Source: BPJU01 sp964425225
GTDB taxonomy: Bacteria; Planctomycetota; Planctomycetia; Pirellulales; Pirellulaceae
Direction of reading: 5' to 3'
NCBI GenBank assembly: GCA_964425225.1
Contig: CAYRMD010000005.1
Span: forward strand, 1-64,000
Length of the DNA: 64,000 nt
Shown: positions 49,501-57,739 of the stretch, piece after piece
How positions within the stretch are numbered: the first letter of the stretch is position 1
Layout: the number at the start of each line of letters is the position of its first letter
The notes under the pieces: model-generated
The model's input: the letters and a program-made list of their open reading frames with translations, nothing else
Told to the model about the DNA's origin: nothing
Databases searched by the model: none
Program-made: the position numbers and the translations under genes

Positions 49501-50985
49501 ATCGACGCTGTTTAAAATCAACGACTTTACCTGAACGTGCGACAAGGACGGTTCCAAAGACAATAGCAAAGCCGCTACGCCCGACACCATGGGCGCGGCC
49601 ATGGATGTACCTGACAAGTACTCGAACTCAAGATTCGGGCCGATACTTCCAAGGCTAGCCGGGTAGGTGCTCAGAACAAAGTCCCCCGGAGCCGCTAGAT
49701 CGACGGTTTGCACTCCAAATCGGCTAAAGGTTGCCAATTGGTCGTTCCAATCGGTGGCTGCCACCGAGATGATGTTCGGTACATCGAAACCCGAAGGATA
49801 GTGCGGAATAATATCATTATTCGTACCATTGTTGCCGGCTGCGGCAACATAGACGATTCCCTCCTGGAATGCCTGTTGCGCCATGGCAAGTAGCAGCCCG
49901 GAAAAGGTAGCGCTGCCGTAACTGTGATTACTGACGCGAATGTTCACCCCGCGCTGCTTCATGGTGAACATGTAATTGTGCCCAGCGACGATTTCCGCCA
50001 CCGTGGCGGACCCGGCGTCCGGCAAGACTTTGATCGTGAGAATTTTCGGGTTCCACGCTACTCCCGCAACTCCAAAGTTGTTGTCCCCGCGGGCTGCAAT
50101 AATGCCGGCTACATGCGTACCGTGACCGTTGGCGTCCGTAACGTCCCCGGTATTGGCAACGGTATTCCATCCGAAAACGTCATCGACAAATCCGTTCCCA
50201 TCGTCGTCCAGATTGTTGCCGGGAATCTCGCCTGTGTTGATAAAAAGATTGGGAACCAGGTCCGGATGATTGATATCTATGCCTGTATCTAAAACAGCAA
50301 CGACAATATCGGACGAACCAACGGTAATGTCCCAAGCTTCCGGTGCGTCGATGTCCGCGTCCGGCGTGCCGAAAAACGGTAACTGACCAATATNNNNNNN
50401 NNNNNNNNNNNNNNNNNNNNNNNNNNNNNNNNNNNNNNNNNNNNNNNNNNNNNNNNNNNNNNNNNNNNNNNNNNNNNNNNNNNNNNNNNNNNNCTGACCA
50501 ATATTGTGTAGGCCGTACTGGTCGTTGAACAATGGATCGTTGGGTAAGCGCGCTAGCTCAACGGTAAAATTGGGTTCCGCGATGCGTACCTCCGGGAACG
50601 CCGACCAGCGCGCTATAGCGGCCTGCACATTGCTACCGGTAGGCAACTGCACCAGCGCCGTGTTGACCGCTGAGTAATACTGAACGATTTGACCACCGGC
50701 CTGGTGGGCAAGCAGCGCCCGCTGAGCCGGTGTCGTTCCGGGACGAAACATCACCAGTAATTGGTCCGGCACAAAGTTGGAAACCGTCCCTTCCCCCTCG
50801 CCACCGGCTGAGCCCGCCCCTATATCCCCCCAAGGCATCATTTCGGATGCGCCAGCTAACAATCGCCGATCTTCAAGGTGTTCCAACCGCGCGAGATATC
50901 GCGTACAACGTTTTGATCGCCGCTCTGCTTTTCTGCGCAACCAACCCCAACGCGTGGCTTTCTTTGCTTTCACGTCTTTTTCCAC
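46564..50985 (-). CDS. Subtilisin-like (S8) exported protease with LEDRRLLAG, GEVED, cohesin-like and dockerin regions
   Basis: This reads as about 1,436 residues once the placeholder gap is closed. The basic leader carries LEHLEDRRLLAG. A propeptide-like region (PDQLLVMFRPGTTPAQ) is followed by an S8 catalytic domain with all three residues: Asp in VAVLDTG (codon 50287-50289), His in NGHGTHVAG (50113-50115) and Ser in SGTSMAAP (49603-49605). SdrD-B-like modules (~49420-48780), a GEVED domain (~48780-48320), two Ig/cadherin-like repeats and a cohesin-like domain (~47680-47160; SVAVGQDFVVVVSVEDIR) follow. A dockerin with loops DVNGDRRVTTQD and DTTNDGRINTLD (47120-46940), GEGE linkers, and a C-terminus ending ILSKWNK complete it. 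The start is GTG 50985, weakly supported. It is an exported, probably surface-attached, protease. Confidence 0.87.
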   Translation of the reverse strand: MEKDVKAKKATRWGWLRRKAERRSKRCTRYLARLEHLEDRRLLAGASEMMPWGDIGAGSAGGEGEGTVSNFVPDQLLVMFRPGTTPAQRALLAHQAGGQIVQYYSAVNTALVQLPTGSNVQAAIARWSAFPEVRIAEPNFTVELARLPNDPLFNDQYGLHNIGQXXXXXXXXXXXXXXXXXXXXXXXXXXXXXXXXXXIGQLPFFGTPDADIDAPEAWDITVGSSDIVVAVLDTGIDINHPDLVPNLFINTGEIPGNNLDDDGNGFVDDVFGWNTVANTGDVTDANGHGTHVAGIIAARGDNNFGVAGVAWNPKILTIKVLPDAGSATVAEIVAGHNYMFTMKQRGVNIRVSNHSYGSATFSGLLLAMAQQAFQEGIVYVAAAGNNGTNNDIIPHYPSGFDVPNIISVAATDWNDQLATFSRFGVQTVDLAAPGDFVLSTYPASLGSIGPNLEFEYLSGTSMAAPMVSGVAALLLSLEPSLSHVQVKSLILNSVDVLPQLQGKVLTGGRLNARKAIEALPTGAFRGVVYEDLNRNGSREFNEFGIANAVVFVDLNGNRLRDPSEPFAVTGADGSYNIVNFQGAGTFTILVEPIPGLQPVNPPGGGQQVTVPSRPDIIPGIDFGFTRPPGLEPGGRVWNDLDGNGQQDLGEPGIVGAFVWFDVNNNARLDFGEPAVRSGTDGRFALPLIATGSYTVRVQVGPSWQQTFPAAPGTHTVVIGAGGTTAQIVDFGFTGGNLFDFGNGTNASRDTFLSDNGPRHGILNGFQLGPTLTGEVDANGADENDGVAFASRLIAGQQATLSVDVRLGGQSRGLLQGWIDFNNDGDFNDPGEQVVRDLRLGEGIHQVPISVPATARTGAVRARFRYGWERGIGPTGPAMAGEVEDYTVLISGDIPQAVNDTFSVPQDSVQVVLDVLANDLASSAGGLRVQSATSPTLRGGTVTVPAGGQNVLYTPRTGFFGADSFDYTIVDAVGRTSTARVTVNVVPTFVAPQAVDDQDFVARNNDPPSLPLDPLNRGKAIAVLANDILGANPPTRISAIISGPRNGAAVIDNRGTPQPDDDVIRYQPASGFEGVDQLRYRITDAVGASSEATVTLFVGDAFSNDLVRYSVSFTNLSGAPISSVAVGQDFVVVVSVEDIRTTATTPDLPPDSDRGVFAAYLDLLYPGTLVQVQPPLRFDGDYRDTPEGDTSVPGIIDEAGAFRSVDLPPPGPGSKVLYRAVFRAVATGTATFLPDPADDIFDPGPPPVFGNHDTLLYEPPSFVSIGDITYLGASINIVASGEGEPMHNYALANDVNGDRRVTTQDLLLLVTRLRQGATGEGELSRNTLYYDTTNDGRINTLDAFSVLRELRSQTVRPAAQGEGEPAGVSGLVTAELASSRLDNALDPLSVSPGVARHPQADNSPPPTTPNHERHSGSSTATSIVGRPHEKGRFAEQVRDRALREWTSRSASYRETLVGQLDNAFFEEILSKWNK
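50394..50493. other. Assembly gap (100 N), probably a missed overlap
   Basis: The 11 bases just left of the gap, CTGACCAATAT (50383-50393), are repeated as the first 11 bases to its right (50494-50504). Joining the two ends at this overlap removes 111 bases (37 codons), keeps the frame and gives HNIGQLPFFGTPDADIDAPE, the expected continuous start of an S8 catalytic domain. Confidence 0.85.
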
Positions 50986-52027
50986 CCGTTAAAGAATGAC
51001 CACGATACCGTAGAAAAAAGCTGCCTCACACCTGGCAGGTCTGCGCCACACAGACCCCAGCCCGCATGTCGCCGGCCTTTTGTGAGCCTATTTTAACCCG
51101 CATTACAACTATCCGTCCGTACGGCAAACCACTTCCCTGCACCACAAAACGGGGATTGCCTTACGTTGCACTTTGGCCAACTGGCTTTCCCTATCGCGCA
51201 GTTGATCGCGGCTGGCTACAGTCCCAAACTGGCCGCTGGTATCCGTTCAAGACAAAACGCCAAGCGCCTTTTGCGCCGCGAATCTTCGTTCAGTCTAATT
51301 GCGCGGATAGAAAAATCCATATCTTTCCCATTTGCCCCATTCTTCCTATTTTTACAATTTCGGGACGCCTTCGCTGCGTTCAAGGTGGACACGGGGGTTC
51401 CGGCCAAGCCTTTTAACTGCCAAGCACTTGCACCTGATGATACCAACCTCCAATCATCCTAATTAGACGACCGGTGTCCAGAGAATAGTTCCCCGACGGC
51501 ATGCACAGCAATCGCCGATTTTCACCGGTGTGGAAGCGCTCACCGGTACAGCACCGGGAATCGGTGAAGGTTGTCGAACACCCTTGGTTCGGGGACTCTT
51601 CGCGGTAGCGCAACAGAGCCGTGACCATTTGGGAGGGGCGCTATTTGAATCGAGCCACGTTCGTTGATCGGCGCGTGGTTTCCAGCCGTCCCCGTGGGTC
51701 GTGTCCCGGCCAAGTGCCTCGACGTTGCCTCGCCTTTGCCAAGGAAGGGAGCCTGAATAATGCCATAGGCTTTCTGACAATTCACGATCCGGGGCGCGTG
51801 CCGCTACGAGGAGGCAACGTACCTGCGATCAATACGCGCACGCAAGCGTGCTACGGGCAGTTCCTTGTCACCACGGACGGTGGGCGCCAGTGGAGGCACC
51901 TTGCAGCGTGGAGAGAGGGGCGCGCGGAGGGGATAGGGCGCGTTAAAGCGACAGAGGCATGTTCGAGGGAAAGGTGCACGTTAGCTTGAAGCGAAAGGGC
52001 CGCACGTGGCAACGTGCCCCTACCCGG
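50986..52027. other. Long intergenic region between S8 and BBP7 genes
   Basis: About 1,040 bases. The open frames in it (for example 51066-51416 and 51621-51989 on +) have no family likeness and no supported start. It holds a tail-motif copy at 51821-51848 and a GGCGCGTTAAAGCGACAGAGG segment near 51940 that loosely resembles the head of the repeat family. An imperfect palindrome lies at 52000-52020. I see nothing else. Confidence 0.45.
51821..51848 (+). repeat. Repeat tail motif
   Basis: ACCTGCGATCAATACGCGCA followed by CGCAAGCG matches the tail segments at 30951 and 46533 in pattern. It is about 180 bases beyond the stop of the minus-strand BBP7 gene. Confidence 0.5.
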
Positions 52028-53491
52028 TTACCACATCCACTCAAGGCCAGCCGTGAACCCGTGATAGAAGATGTCGCCGTTGTCGTTGAGGAACACGGTC
52101 CGTGCTCCAGCAACAAAGGGCGGTTCGGAATTGAAATTCTCCGGTGCTAGGGCAACACCATCAATATAGACCAGCATATATCCACCGCGAGCCGTGAGGT
52201 GCTGGTTGATTCGCCAGTTGGCCACCAGATTGGCTTCTGCTAAGAACGATACCACGTCTCGGTCGGCAGATTCTTCCACGGGCAACGTTAACGTTTGGGC
52301 GTTGATGGTCGTCCGCTGCTTGGCGCGATTCCCGAAGATACCTGCTTTTAACTCCGAACCAACCTGAATTCCGGGGAAGAGGGTGGCCCAGAGGTCGCCA
52401 CCGAGTTGGAAGCCGGTCATACTGTTGGTCGTTCCCACCAGATAGTCCATGAAACCTGTGATGTCGGGAGCCCCACCCCCGTTGGGATCCGGGTAGTTGA
52501 CGCGCGTCCGATGGATGAAATCTTCTTTGAGCCAAAAATATCGAACGCCGGCAAGCCACGAACCTTGGATGCGACAGTTGGGTGCCATCCACCGCCGGCG
52601 AAAGCCGAGTTCAAAGTTGTCGAACTCAGACGAGTACTCGATCGAGTGAAACTCAGCGGAGTCGGTGTCGGTGAATCCACCCCGCACAATGGGTGGACCG
52701 GCTTGCGGTGGCGGATTCGTGCCAAAATCGCTGAATATCGAGTACAAATCATCCGTGGGGCTGGTTACGGAAGCACTCTTCGCGAAGTTGAAAAGGCCGA
52801 AGTAGGTAAACTCAATGTTGGATGAGGACCCGAATTGGACCGCTGCTTGGAAGCGGAACCCGGGTTCGTGGTCAAAGTCCAAGTTGTCCGTGCTCAGCAC
52901 GATAAACGGGGCTCCCAACCCAGCAGGACCATCCGAGGTGAAGTCCACGGTGCGGCTGACATCCTCGCGCGTCAAGAACAGGAAGTCAGCAGCAATATCG
53001 AACCAGCGCGGTGAGCACCACCCACCGGCCGGATAGGGGCCCAGGCGCCGCAATAAGTCGAACCCGCGTTCGGCTCGCCCGCCGATCGATGGGTCATACG
53101 ACTCACTATACGCCGGATCGGCCGTCGGAGCAGGGCCGTAGAATTCTGGTCCATAGCCGGCTGGTGCTACGGCCGGTGGCAACAGCGGATCGGCCCTCCA
53201 GCCAACCGGTGCAAGACCAAGGCCTGGCATCATCCCTGCCGGGCCCATCATCGGGGCAGCTCCAGGCGAGACCGGTCCGCTCACCGCTTCCGCCGGCCCG
53301 CACTTTCCCAAGTTGCTAGGGATCCCCAAAGGCAATGCCTGGGGTTTAGCTATCAGTGTTCCCGTGAAAACAGGGCTGGTCGTTGTTGGTTCGGTAGGCG
53401 CGCCAGGTACCATTTGCGCTTCGAGCGTGCACGCCCAGCACAACGTAGCGGTCCAAACCCCGGCCACGAGCCGGGCCCAACGTGTCTTCAT
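52028..53491 (-). CDS. BBP7-family outer membrane beta-barrel protein (second copy)
   Basis: A 487-residue protein. ATG 53491 has GGAGAT 8 bases upstream and begins a signal peptide (MKTRWARLVAGVWTATLCWACTLEAQ). A Pro/Gly/Ala-rich linker follows, then a strand-rich domain with FDIAADFLFLTREDV, FRFQAAVQFGSSSNIEFTYFG, ELGFRRRWM, WLAGVRYFWLKEDF and LTARGGYMLVYIDGVALAPENF, and the aromatic C-terminus AGLEWMW. These are the hallmark blocks of the planctomycete BBP7 group and are clearer here than in the copy at 30976. Function in the family is not known. It lies upstream of the S8 gene on the same strand but about 1 kb away. Confidence 0.88.
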   Translation of the reverse strand: MKTRWARLVAGVWTATLCWACTLEAQMVPGAPTEPTTTSPVFTGTLIAKPQALPLGIPSNLGKCGPAEAVSGPVSPGAAPMMGPAGMMPGLGLAPVGWRADPLLPPAVAPAGYGPEFYGPAPTADPAYSESYDPSIGGRAERGFDLLRRLGPYPAGGWCSPRWFDIAADFLFLTREDVSRTVDFTSDGPAGLGAPFIVLSTDNLDFDHEPGFRFQAAVQFGSSSNIEFTYFGLFNFAKSASVTSPTDDLYSIFSDFGTNPPPQAGPPIVRGGFTDTDSAEFHSIEYSSEFDNFELGFRRRWMAPNCRIQGSWLAGVRYFWLKEDFIHRTRVNYPDPNGGGAPDITGFMDYLVGTTNSMTGFQLGGDLWATLFPGIQVGSELKAGIFGNRAKQRTTINAQTLTLPVEESADRDVVSFLAEANLVANWRINQHLTARGGYMLVYIDGVALAPENFNSEPPFVAGARTVFLNDNGDIFYHGFTAGLEWMW

Positions 53492-53963
53492 CAGTGTATC
53501 TCCGCAGCGTTGCATCGGCCGTTTAGCTGGGTGATAACCGCACAGCGCTTCAGGCCCTCGACCCAGCCAATCCTCCCTGTCGGACGCGCTTCTAGTAGCA
53601 AAGACCGATTCCTCGCAAAGTCTGCGACGGTTTTACGACTACCATATCGGCCTGGTGTAACTGGCAAAGCTACTACTTCCGCTTTGCCCGGCACAGTCAC
53701 CATAATCGGCAAAACCGTTGAAAAAATATCGTTCTTTCCCCAGAGCTCCACCTGTGTTGGATTAACCTTTCCTCCAAAGATACAAAGGTACCCAACCAAT
53801 GTTGTTGCAGCTTAAGCTTTCAGGCACGAAAATGAGACGTACTGAAGGCTAGCCCTGTAGCGTACCGTTGTCAGTTCAGGATGTCTGGTGTGTTTGTGTA
53901 AGCCAGGAATACCGCGCGTTTTTTTGGCTAGTGTTTCGACGTCGCCGGGGAGTTAGTTTAACC
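53492..53963. other. Intergenic region between divergent BBP7 and pseudokinase genes
   Basis: About 470 bases; it should contain both promoters, none of which I can place with confidence. The kinase-like frame is open upstream of 53964 but that part (MSVQDVWCVCVSQEYR) does not look like the conserved N-terminus. Confidence 0.4.
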
Positions 53964-56750
53964 ATGCCCACCCCGCCGCAGGATACAGCACAACTGTTGG
54001 AACTGGTCAGCAAGAGTGGCCTGTTGTCGCGTGACAAGTTGAACGACGCTCAGCAACTGGCACGTGATAGTACGACGGTCATTGAGCTTGCCGCGGCGCT
54101 GGTCCGTTCAGGTAATCTCACGTCGTGGCAAGCGCAACAGCTCTTGAAAGGCTTTTCTGCTTTTTGGATGGGCGATGGGCAGTACCTTCTATTAGATGAA
54201 CTACCAGGTTGGCCGTTCGGCAGGGTTTTCAAAGCCCGGACACAGGACGGGCAGCTCGTCCTTTTTAAACTTGTGTCGCCCGAGATTTCCAACGACGAGT
54301 CCGTAAAAAGCGCACTACAAGAGTCGGCTAACCGTAGTGCGCAGCTAGTACACTTTGCTCTTGGCCCGACCGCCAGCGTAAAGATGTTGAAAGGGCGAGT
54401 TGCTCTAATCTATCGCATCCCTGGCGAGCAAACGATTGCTCAAGCCGTGCAGCGCTGGGGGCAACCATCGGGCATGGCCACCCTCGACATGCTCGACAAG
54501 TTGGCGCAAGCCGTAGAGCTTTTGCACAAGGCTGGTGAAGTCCATGGCTGGATAACTCCGTCGTCGCTGTGGCTTTCGGAACAGGGTCAATTGGTTCTAG
54601 CTGATGTCGGCTTAGCGGCGTTGGTAGCTAGTTGGATTCGGCAGTTCGGGAATTCTAGCGATGCCCAGCAATGGCTGCCACCGGCGGGGAGTATGGCGAT
54701 ACCCTCGGTAGCCGGCGACCTATTCATGATTGGCCGCACCTGGGCCTATCTTTTGGAGGCGGCAGAGACGGGGCAATCTGCAGAAGCGCCGCAGTGGTGG
54801 CGGGATGGGCGGAACGTCGCGGATCACGAGCTGCTCCGAAGTCTTGTAGCTCGATTAACGAATCCCAATACCGAAGGCGCTATTCCATCTGTGGCAACGT
54901 TAGTTGATGCGTGCCGGCAAATGGTCGATAGAGGTAGCTCGGAGCCAACAACCTCGGCGGCTCGTTCTTCAGAAGAGAAGCCCGCCATGGCGGTCGCTTC
55001 CGCGAGCGAACCACCAGTGCCCGCCCCGTCGGCTTCTACGTTGGATGCACAGCTCAGCCAGCCGGCCGGAAGGAGCACGAATACCGTGACGATTAATATC
55101 GTTACTAGGCCCAAGCAGCTACCCAAAAATGATTCGTCGGCCTCCACACCGCCGGAACAGCAACGTGTAGTGACTGGTAGGACCCGGTCGGCATGGCTAT
55201 TGTGGGTATGCGGTGTGGGTGTGGTGGTGAGTTTTCTCATCGTGGGTTCCGGGCTATGGTGGAAGTACACTCGCGGTAACCGCCCGGCATCGGTGGCGGG
55301 CGGCAATCGCCCTCGGCCTTCGGCAACGAAGCAGGCCGCCGAGTCGTCGACCCCCGAGGTCGACGCACCTAAAAATAACGGGCCACCGACGGCCCAGGCG
55401 CTTCCGGAACCGCCGCCCGACCCGTTGCACCTGCGCGCCGGTGGCGGTTTGGCCTCGGCACCCCCGGCTGCCAAGGAACAGGGTCACGTTGGGGACTCTT
55501 CCGCGATGCCGCAACAACCAGCCACGGCTGATGATCAAGTTTCCGATCAGGCGGCAACAAAGACTCCTGCGCAGACGGAGGAAGTTCACAACCGGCCGTC
55601 AGAATCACCGCGAGGCGCGGAAAGCTCGTCGCCAACCCAGGCCGCTTCCAGTACACCGGTGGCCCCATCGCAGCCTGCGGCGGTACCCGCACAAGAGACC
55701 ACCAACAATCGCCCCGCACCGGCTGCCGATCTTAATGTTTTGCCGTCTTCTGTCGCACTCCCGACGATAGACAATACGCATTGGACACGTCTGGCACAAG
55801 TCTCAATTGACGACGAGTCGCCCATCGTCTTCGATCTCCTGGGAGCTGACCGCATTGCCAAGGGAGTTTCGTTTCAGTTATCCAACGCACGTGGCGGCAC
55901 AGAGGCTCGCATGTGGGATGTGTCGCTCAGCGAGGGGATGCAGAGCCGTGGCCGTACGCTTATTGCCCAGTTTCGACTCCTGGGTGGAAGCTTCGACTTT
56001 CGATGGACTCCCGAAGCGGAGCCACTCAAGTTGTCACCGCTATTGGCCAATTGCTTGATCCAAGCGCGTAGCGGGAACCAAAGACGATTGATTGCCCTGC
56101 GCCAGGTTAACCTGGTGCGTCCTGTAAAATTGGACATGGATCGCGGAACGTTCACCGCTCGGTATGAAGTGCCGCACTTACCCGACCCTGGCAGTTGTCG
56201 CTTCGAGGTCCTAAGGATCTCAAATGACTTATTATTCAAGGCGGATCCGGATCGTTTGATACCGGCGTCAAGCGGCAAGCAATGGATCCTGTTCGGTAAG
56301 GAGCGTCAAGAACAGAATCTGGCCTTGCATTTGGCAGTGTCGTTACGAGGTAATCTAGCGATTACAGGAAACGCACTGTTTCAATGGGGCGAGGATCCGT
56401 CAGAGGAATGGCTCGAGTCGCGCGACCGGCGAGCTATGAAAGCCAACCGTATCCGGTTGGTGCGCGAACTGCCGCGGCAATTACAGGTGCTAAAAGCACA
56501 AGTCGATCATTACAGTGGCATTGATCCAAAACGAATTCCCGACCGAACTCAATCCGAACAGATCGCACGGGCCAAGAATCTGGCGCTCACCGATTACAAT
56601 CGCTTAAATGATCAGTGGAAAAAGGTGAAAGCCGTCGAACAACTGTGTGAACAACTAGAAGGCCAGTCTCTGCATTTCCGACTGGTGTTCGAAGTGGAAG
56701 GCAACACAGTTGAGCTTCTACGTACGCAAGGAGCAACGGAAACAAAGTGA
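53964..56750 (+). CDS. Membrane-anchored pseudokinase (planctomycete Ser/Thr-kinase-like)
   Basis: About 928 residues. ATG 53964 begins MPTPPQDTAQLLELVSKSGLLSRDKL, and the segment ALVRSGNLTSWQAQQLLKG matches the N-terminal module seen in many planctomycete Ser/Thr kinases. The kinase domain is degenerate: the glycine loop is replaced (LDELPGWPFGRVFKA) and a beta-3 Lys is kept (LFKLV). The HRD catalytic loop reads HGWITPSSLWL (no catalytic Asp), and the DFG reads DVG. A single transmembrane helix (WLLWVCGVGVVVSFLIVGSGLWW) follows a Pro/Ser-rich linker, then a long low-complexity region and a C-terminal domain of unknown type. Phosphotransfer is unlikely; a scaffolding or ATP-sensing role is possible (inference). 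Confidence 0.83.
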   Translation: MPTPPQDTAQLLELVSKSGLLSRDKLNDAQQLARDSTTVIELAAALVRSGNLTSWQAQQLLKGFSAFWMGDGQYLLLDELPGWPFGRVFKARTQDGQLVLFKLVSPEISNDESVKSALQESANRSAQLVHFALGPTASVKMLKGRVALIYRIPGEQTIAQAVQRWGQPSGMATLDMLDKLAQAVELLHKAGEVHGWITPSSLWLSEQGQLVLADVGLAALVASWIRQFGNSSDAQQWLPPAGSMAIPSVAGDLFMIGRTWAYLLEAAETGQSAEAPQWWRDGRNVADHELLRSLVARLTNPNTEGAIPSVATLVDACRQMVDRGSSEPTTSAARSSEEKPAMAVASASEPPVPAPSASTLDAQLSQPAGRSTNTVTINIVTRPKQLPKNDSSASTPPEQQRVVTGRTRSAWLLWVCGVGVVVSFLIVGSGLWWKYTRGNRPASVAGGNRPRPSATKQAAESSTPEVDAPKNNGPPTAQALPEPPPDPLHLRAGGGLASAPPAAKEQGHVGDSSAMPQQPATADDQVSDQAATKTPAQTEEVHNRPSESPRGAESSSPTQAASSTPVAPSQPAAVPAQETTNNRPAPAADLNVLPSSVALPTIDNTHWTRLAQVSIDDESPIVFDLLGADRIAKGVSFQLSNARGGTEARMWDVSLSEGMQSRGRTLIAQFRLLGGSFDFRWTPEAEPLKLSPLLANCLIQARSGNQRRLIALRQVNLVRPVKLDMDRGTFTARYEVPHLPDPGSCRFEVLRISNDLLFKADPDRLIPASSGKQWILFGKERQEQNLALHLAVSLRGNLAITGNALFQWGEDPSEEWLESRDRRAMKANRIRLVRELPRQLQVLKAQVDHYSGIDPKRIPDRTQSEQIARAKNLALTDYNRLNDQWKKVKAVEQLCEQLEGQSLHFRLVFEVEGNTVELLRTQGATETK

Positions 56751-56795
56751 TTGCTGCGGACCTCACGGCGTGGGCATCGAACCGAGTACTGCGTT

Positions 56796-56899
56796 GTGTG
56801 TGCGTCTCATTTGTAGGTAGGGCGTGGCTGTAACGGACCTGGCCATCACTCCGGGGTTTGCCCTATCGCTTCCGAACATGAATAGCTTTACAGAGCCGC
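56796..56899 (-). repeat. Dispersed intergenic repeat, copy R2
   Basis: Reverse-complement match to 46346-46447 (about 80-85%). It begins 45 bases after the stop of the pseudokinase gene. It is followed at about 56924 by AACGCAAAGGGCAGAG, the head motif of the family. Confidence 0.8.
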
Positions 56900-57029
56900 A
56901 ACTGTCAGGCAGCGGCAGAAGAGTTCAACGCAAAGGGCAGAGGGACAATGAGGTGAGAATATTCGAATCTTACCTCTGATAGTTGCATCTTTGCCCCGTT
57001 GCCTTGCATTCGAGCAAATTGCAATTCAT

Positions 57030-57737
57030 TCAATGGCAACCGAACGCAGCGTGCGATCCTGGCCATAGCGCAGCCAGAAATACCGGTGCTGATCGCCACA
57101 GTGCAACGCTTCCTGCAGCAACCAACGCCATGCCGGCTACGCGCCATGCCAACAGGCGCCAACGGGCGAGGATTGCTGTACCGATCCATGGCAAACATAC
57201 AAGAGCGGGGACCGTTCCCAGGCCGAACAGAAGCATCAGTTCAATGGCTGGCAGGACATGACCGGTACCTGCGGCCGATGCCAGCATCGCGTATAGCAAG
57301 GCACAGGGCAGGAGCGCAGAGCTCATACCGACGAATAATGCAGCGTAAGGCCCTGTTTGCCTCAGCCATGGTCTGAACCATCCGACGAGCATGCAACCAG
57401 CGGGTAAGGCGCCTCGCATCGCGTATGGCCAGATACCGCCCAGTGCCAAACCTTCTCGTATCAAGAACACGGCGGATAAAGTTCCGAGCACTGCAGGTAT
57501 CAGAAGCATTCCCGAAGCACGCACAGACCATTGACCTGCTGCACCTGCCACGGCTCCCAGTACGGCGTAGACCGTCAATCGACCCGCGGTATACAGGATA
57601 TGTTGCAGGATGCGCCGCCACGGAGTGTTCGCCGGGCCCATGAGCAACAGGACGAACGGACCGCACATCCCGACGCAATGCACCGAACTGGAGACACCCG
57701 ATAGGATCCCTAGCCACCACGGAAACAGGGTCGACAT
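57030..57737 (-). CDS. Sulfite exporter TauE/SafE-like (DsbD_2-type) membrane protein of the cbb3 cluster
   Basis: A 235-residue polytopic membrane protein. ATG 57737 has a TAGGAG site 7 bases upstream; a longer frame to 58025 lacks any support. Features are SSVHCVGMCGPFVLLL in the first helix and SALLPCALLYAML in a later one, the Cys-bearing helix motifs typical of this subfamily. Genes of this type often sit beside ccoI and are thought to help copper supply to cbb3 oxidase. It starts 2 bases after the P-type ATPase stop codon, so it is the last gene of the operon seen here. Confidence 0.83.
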   Translation of the reverse strand: MSTLFPWWLGILSGVSSSVHCVGMCGPFVLLLMGPANTPWRRILQHILYTAGRLTVYAVLGAVAGAAGQWSVRASGMLLIPAVLGTLSAVFLIREGLALGGIWPYAMRGALPAGCMLVGWFRPWLRQTGPYAALFVGMSSALLPCALLYAMLASAAGTGHVLPAIELMLLFGLGTVPALVCLPWIGTAILARWRLLAWRVAGMALVAAGSVALWRSAPVFLAALWPGSHAAFGCH

Positions 57738-57739
57738 GG

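Noticed and set aside
51066..51462. Open frames on + in the region upstream of the S8 gene
   Set aside because: No family similarity, overlapping frames on both strands and no clear start signal.
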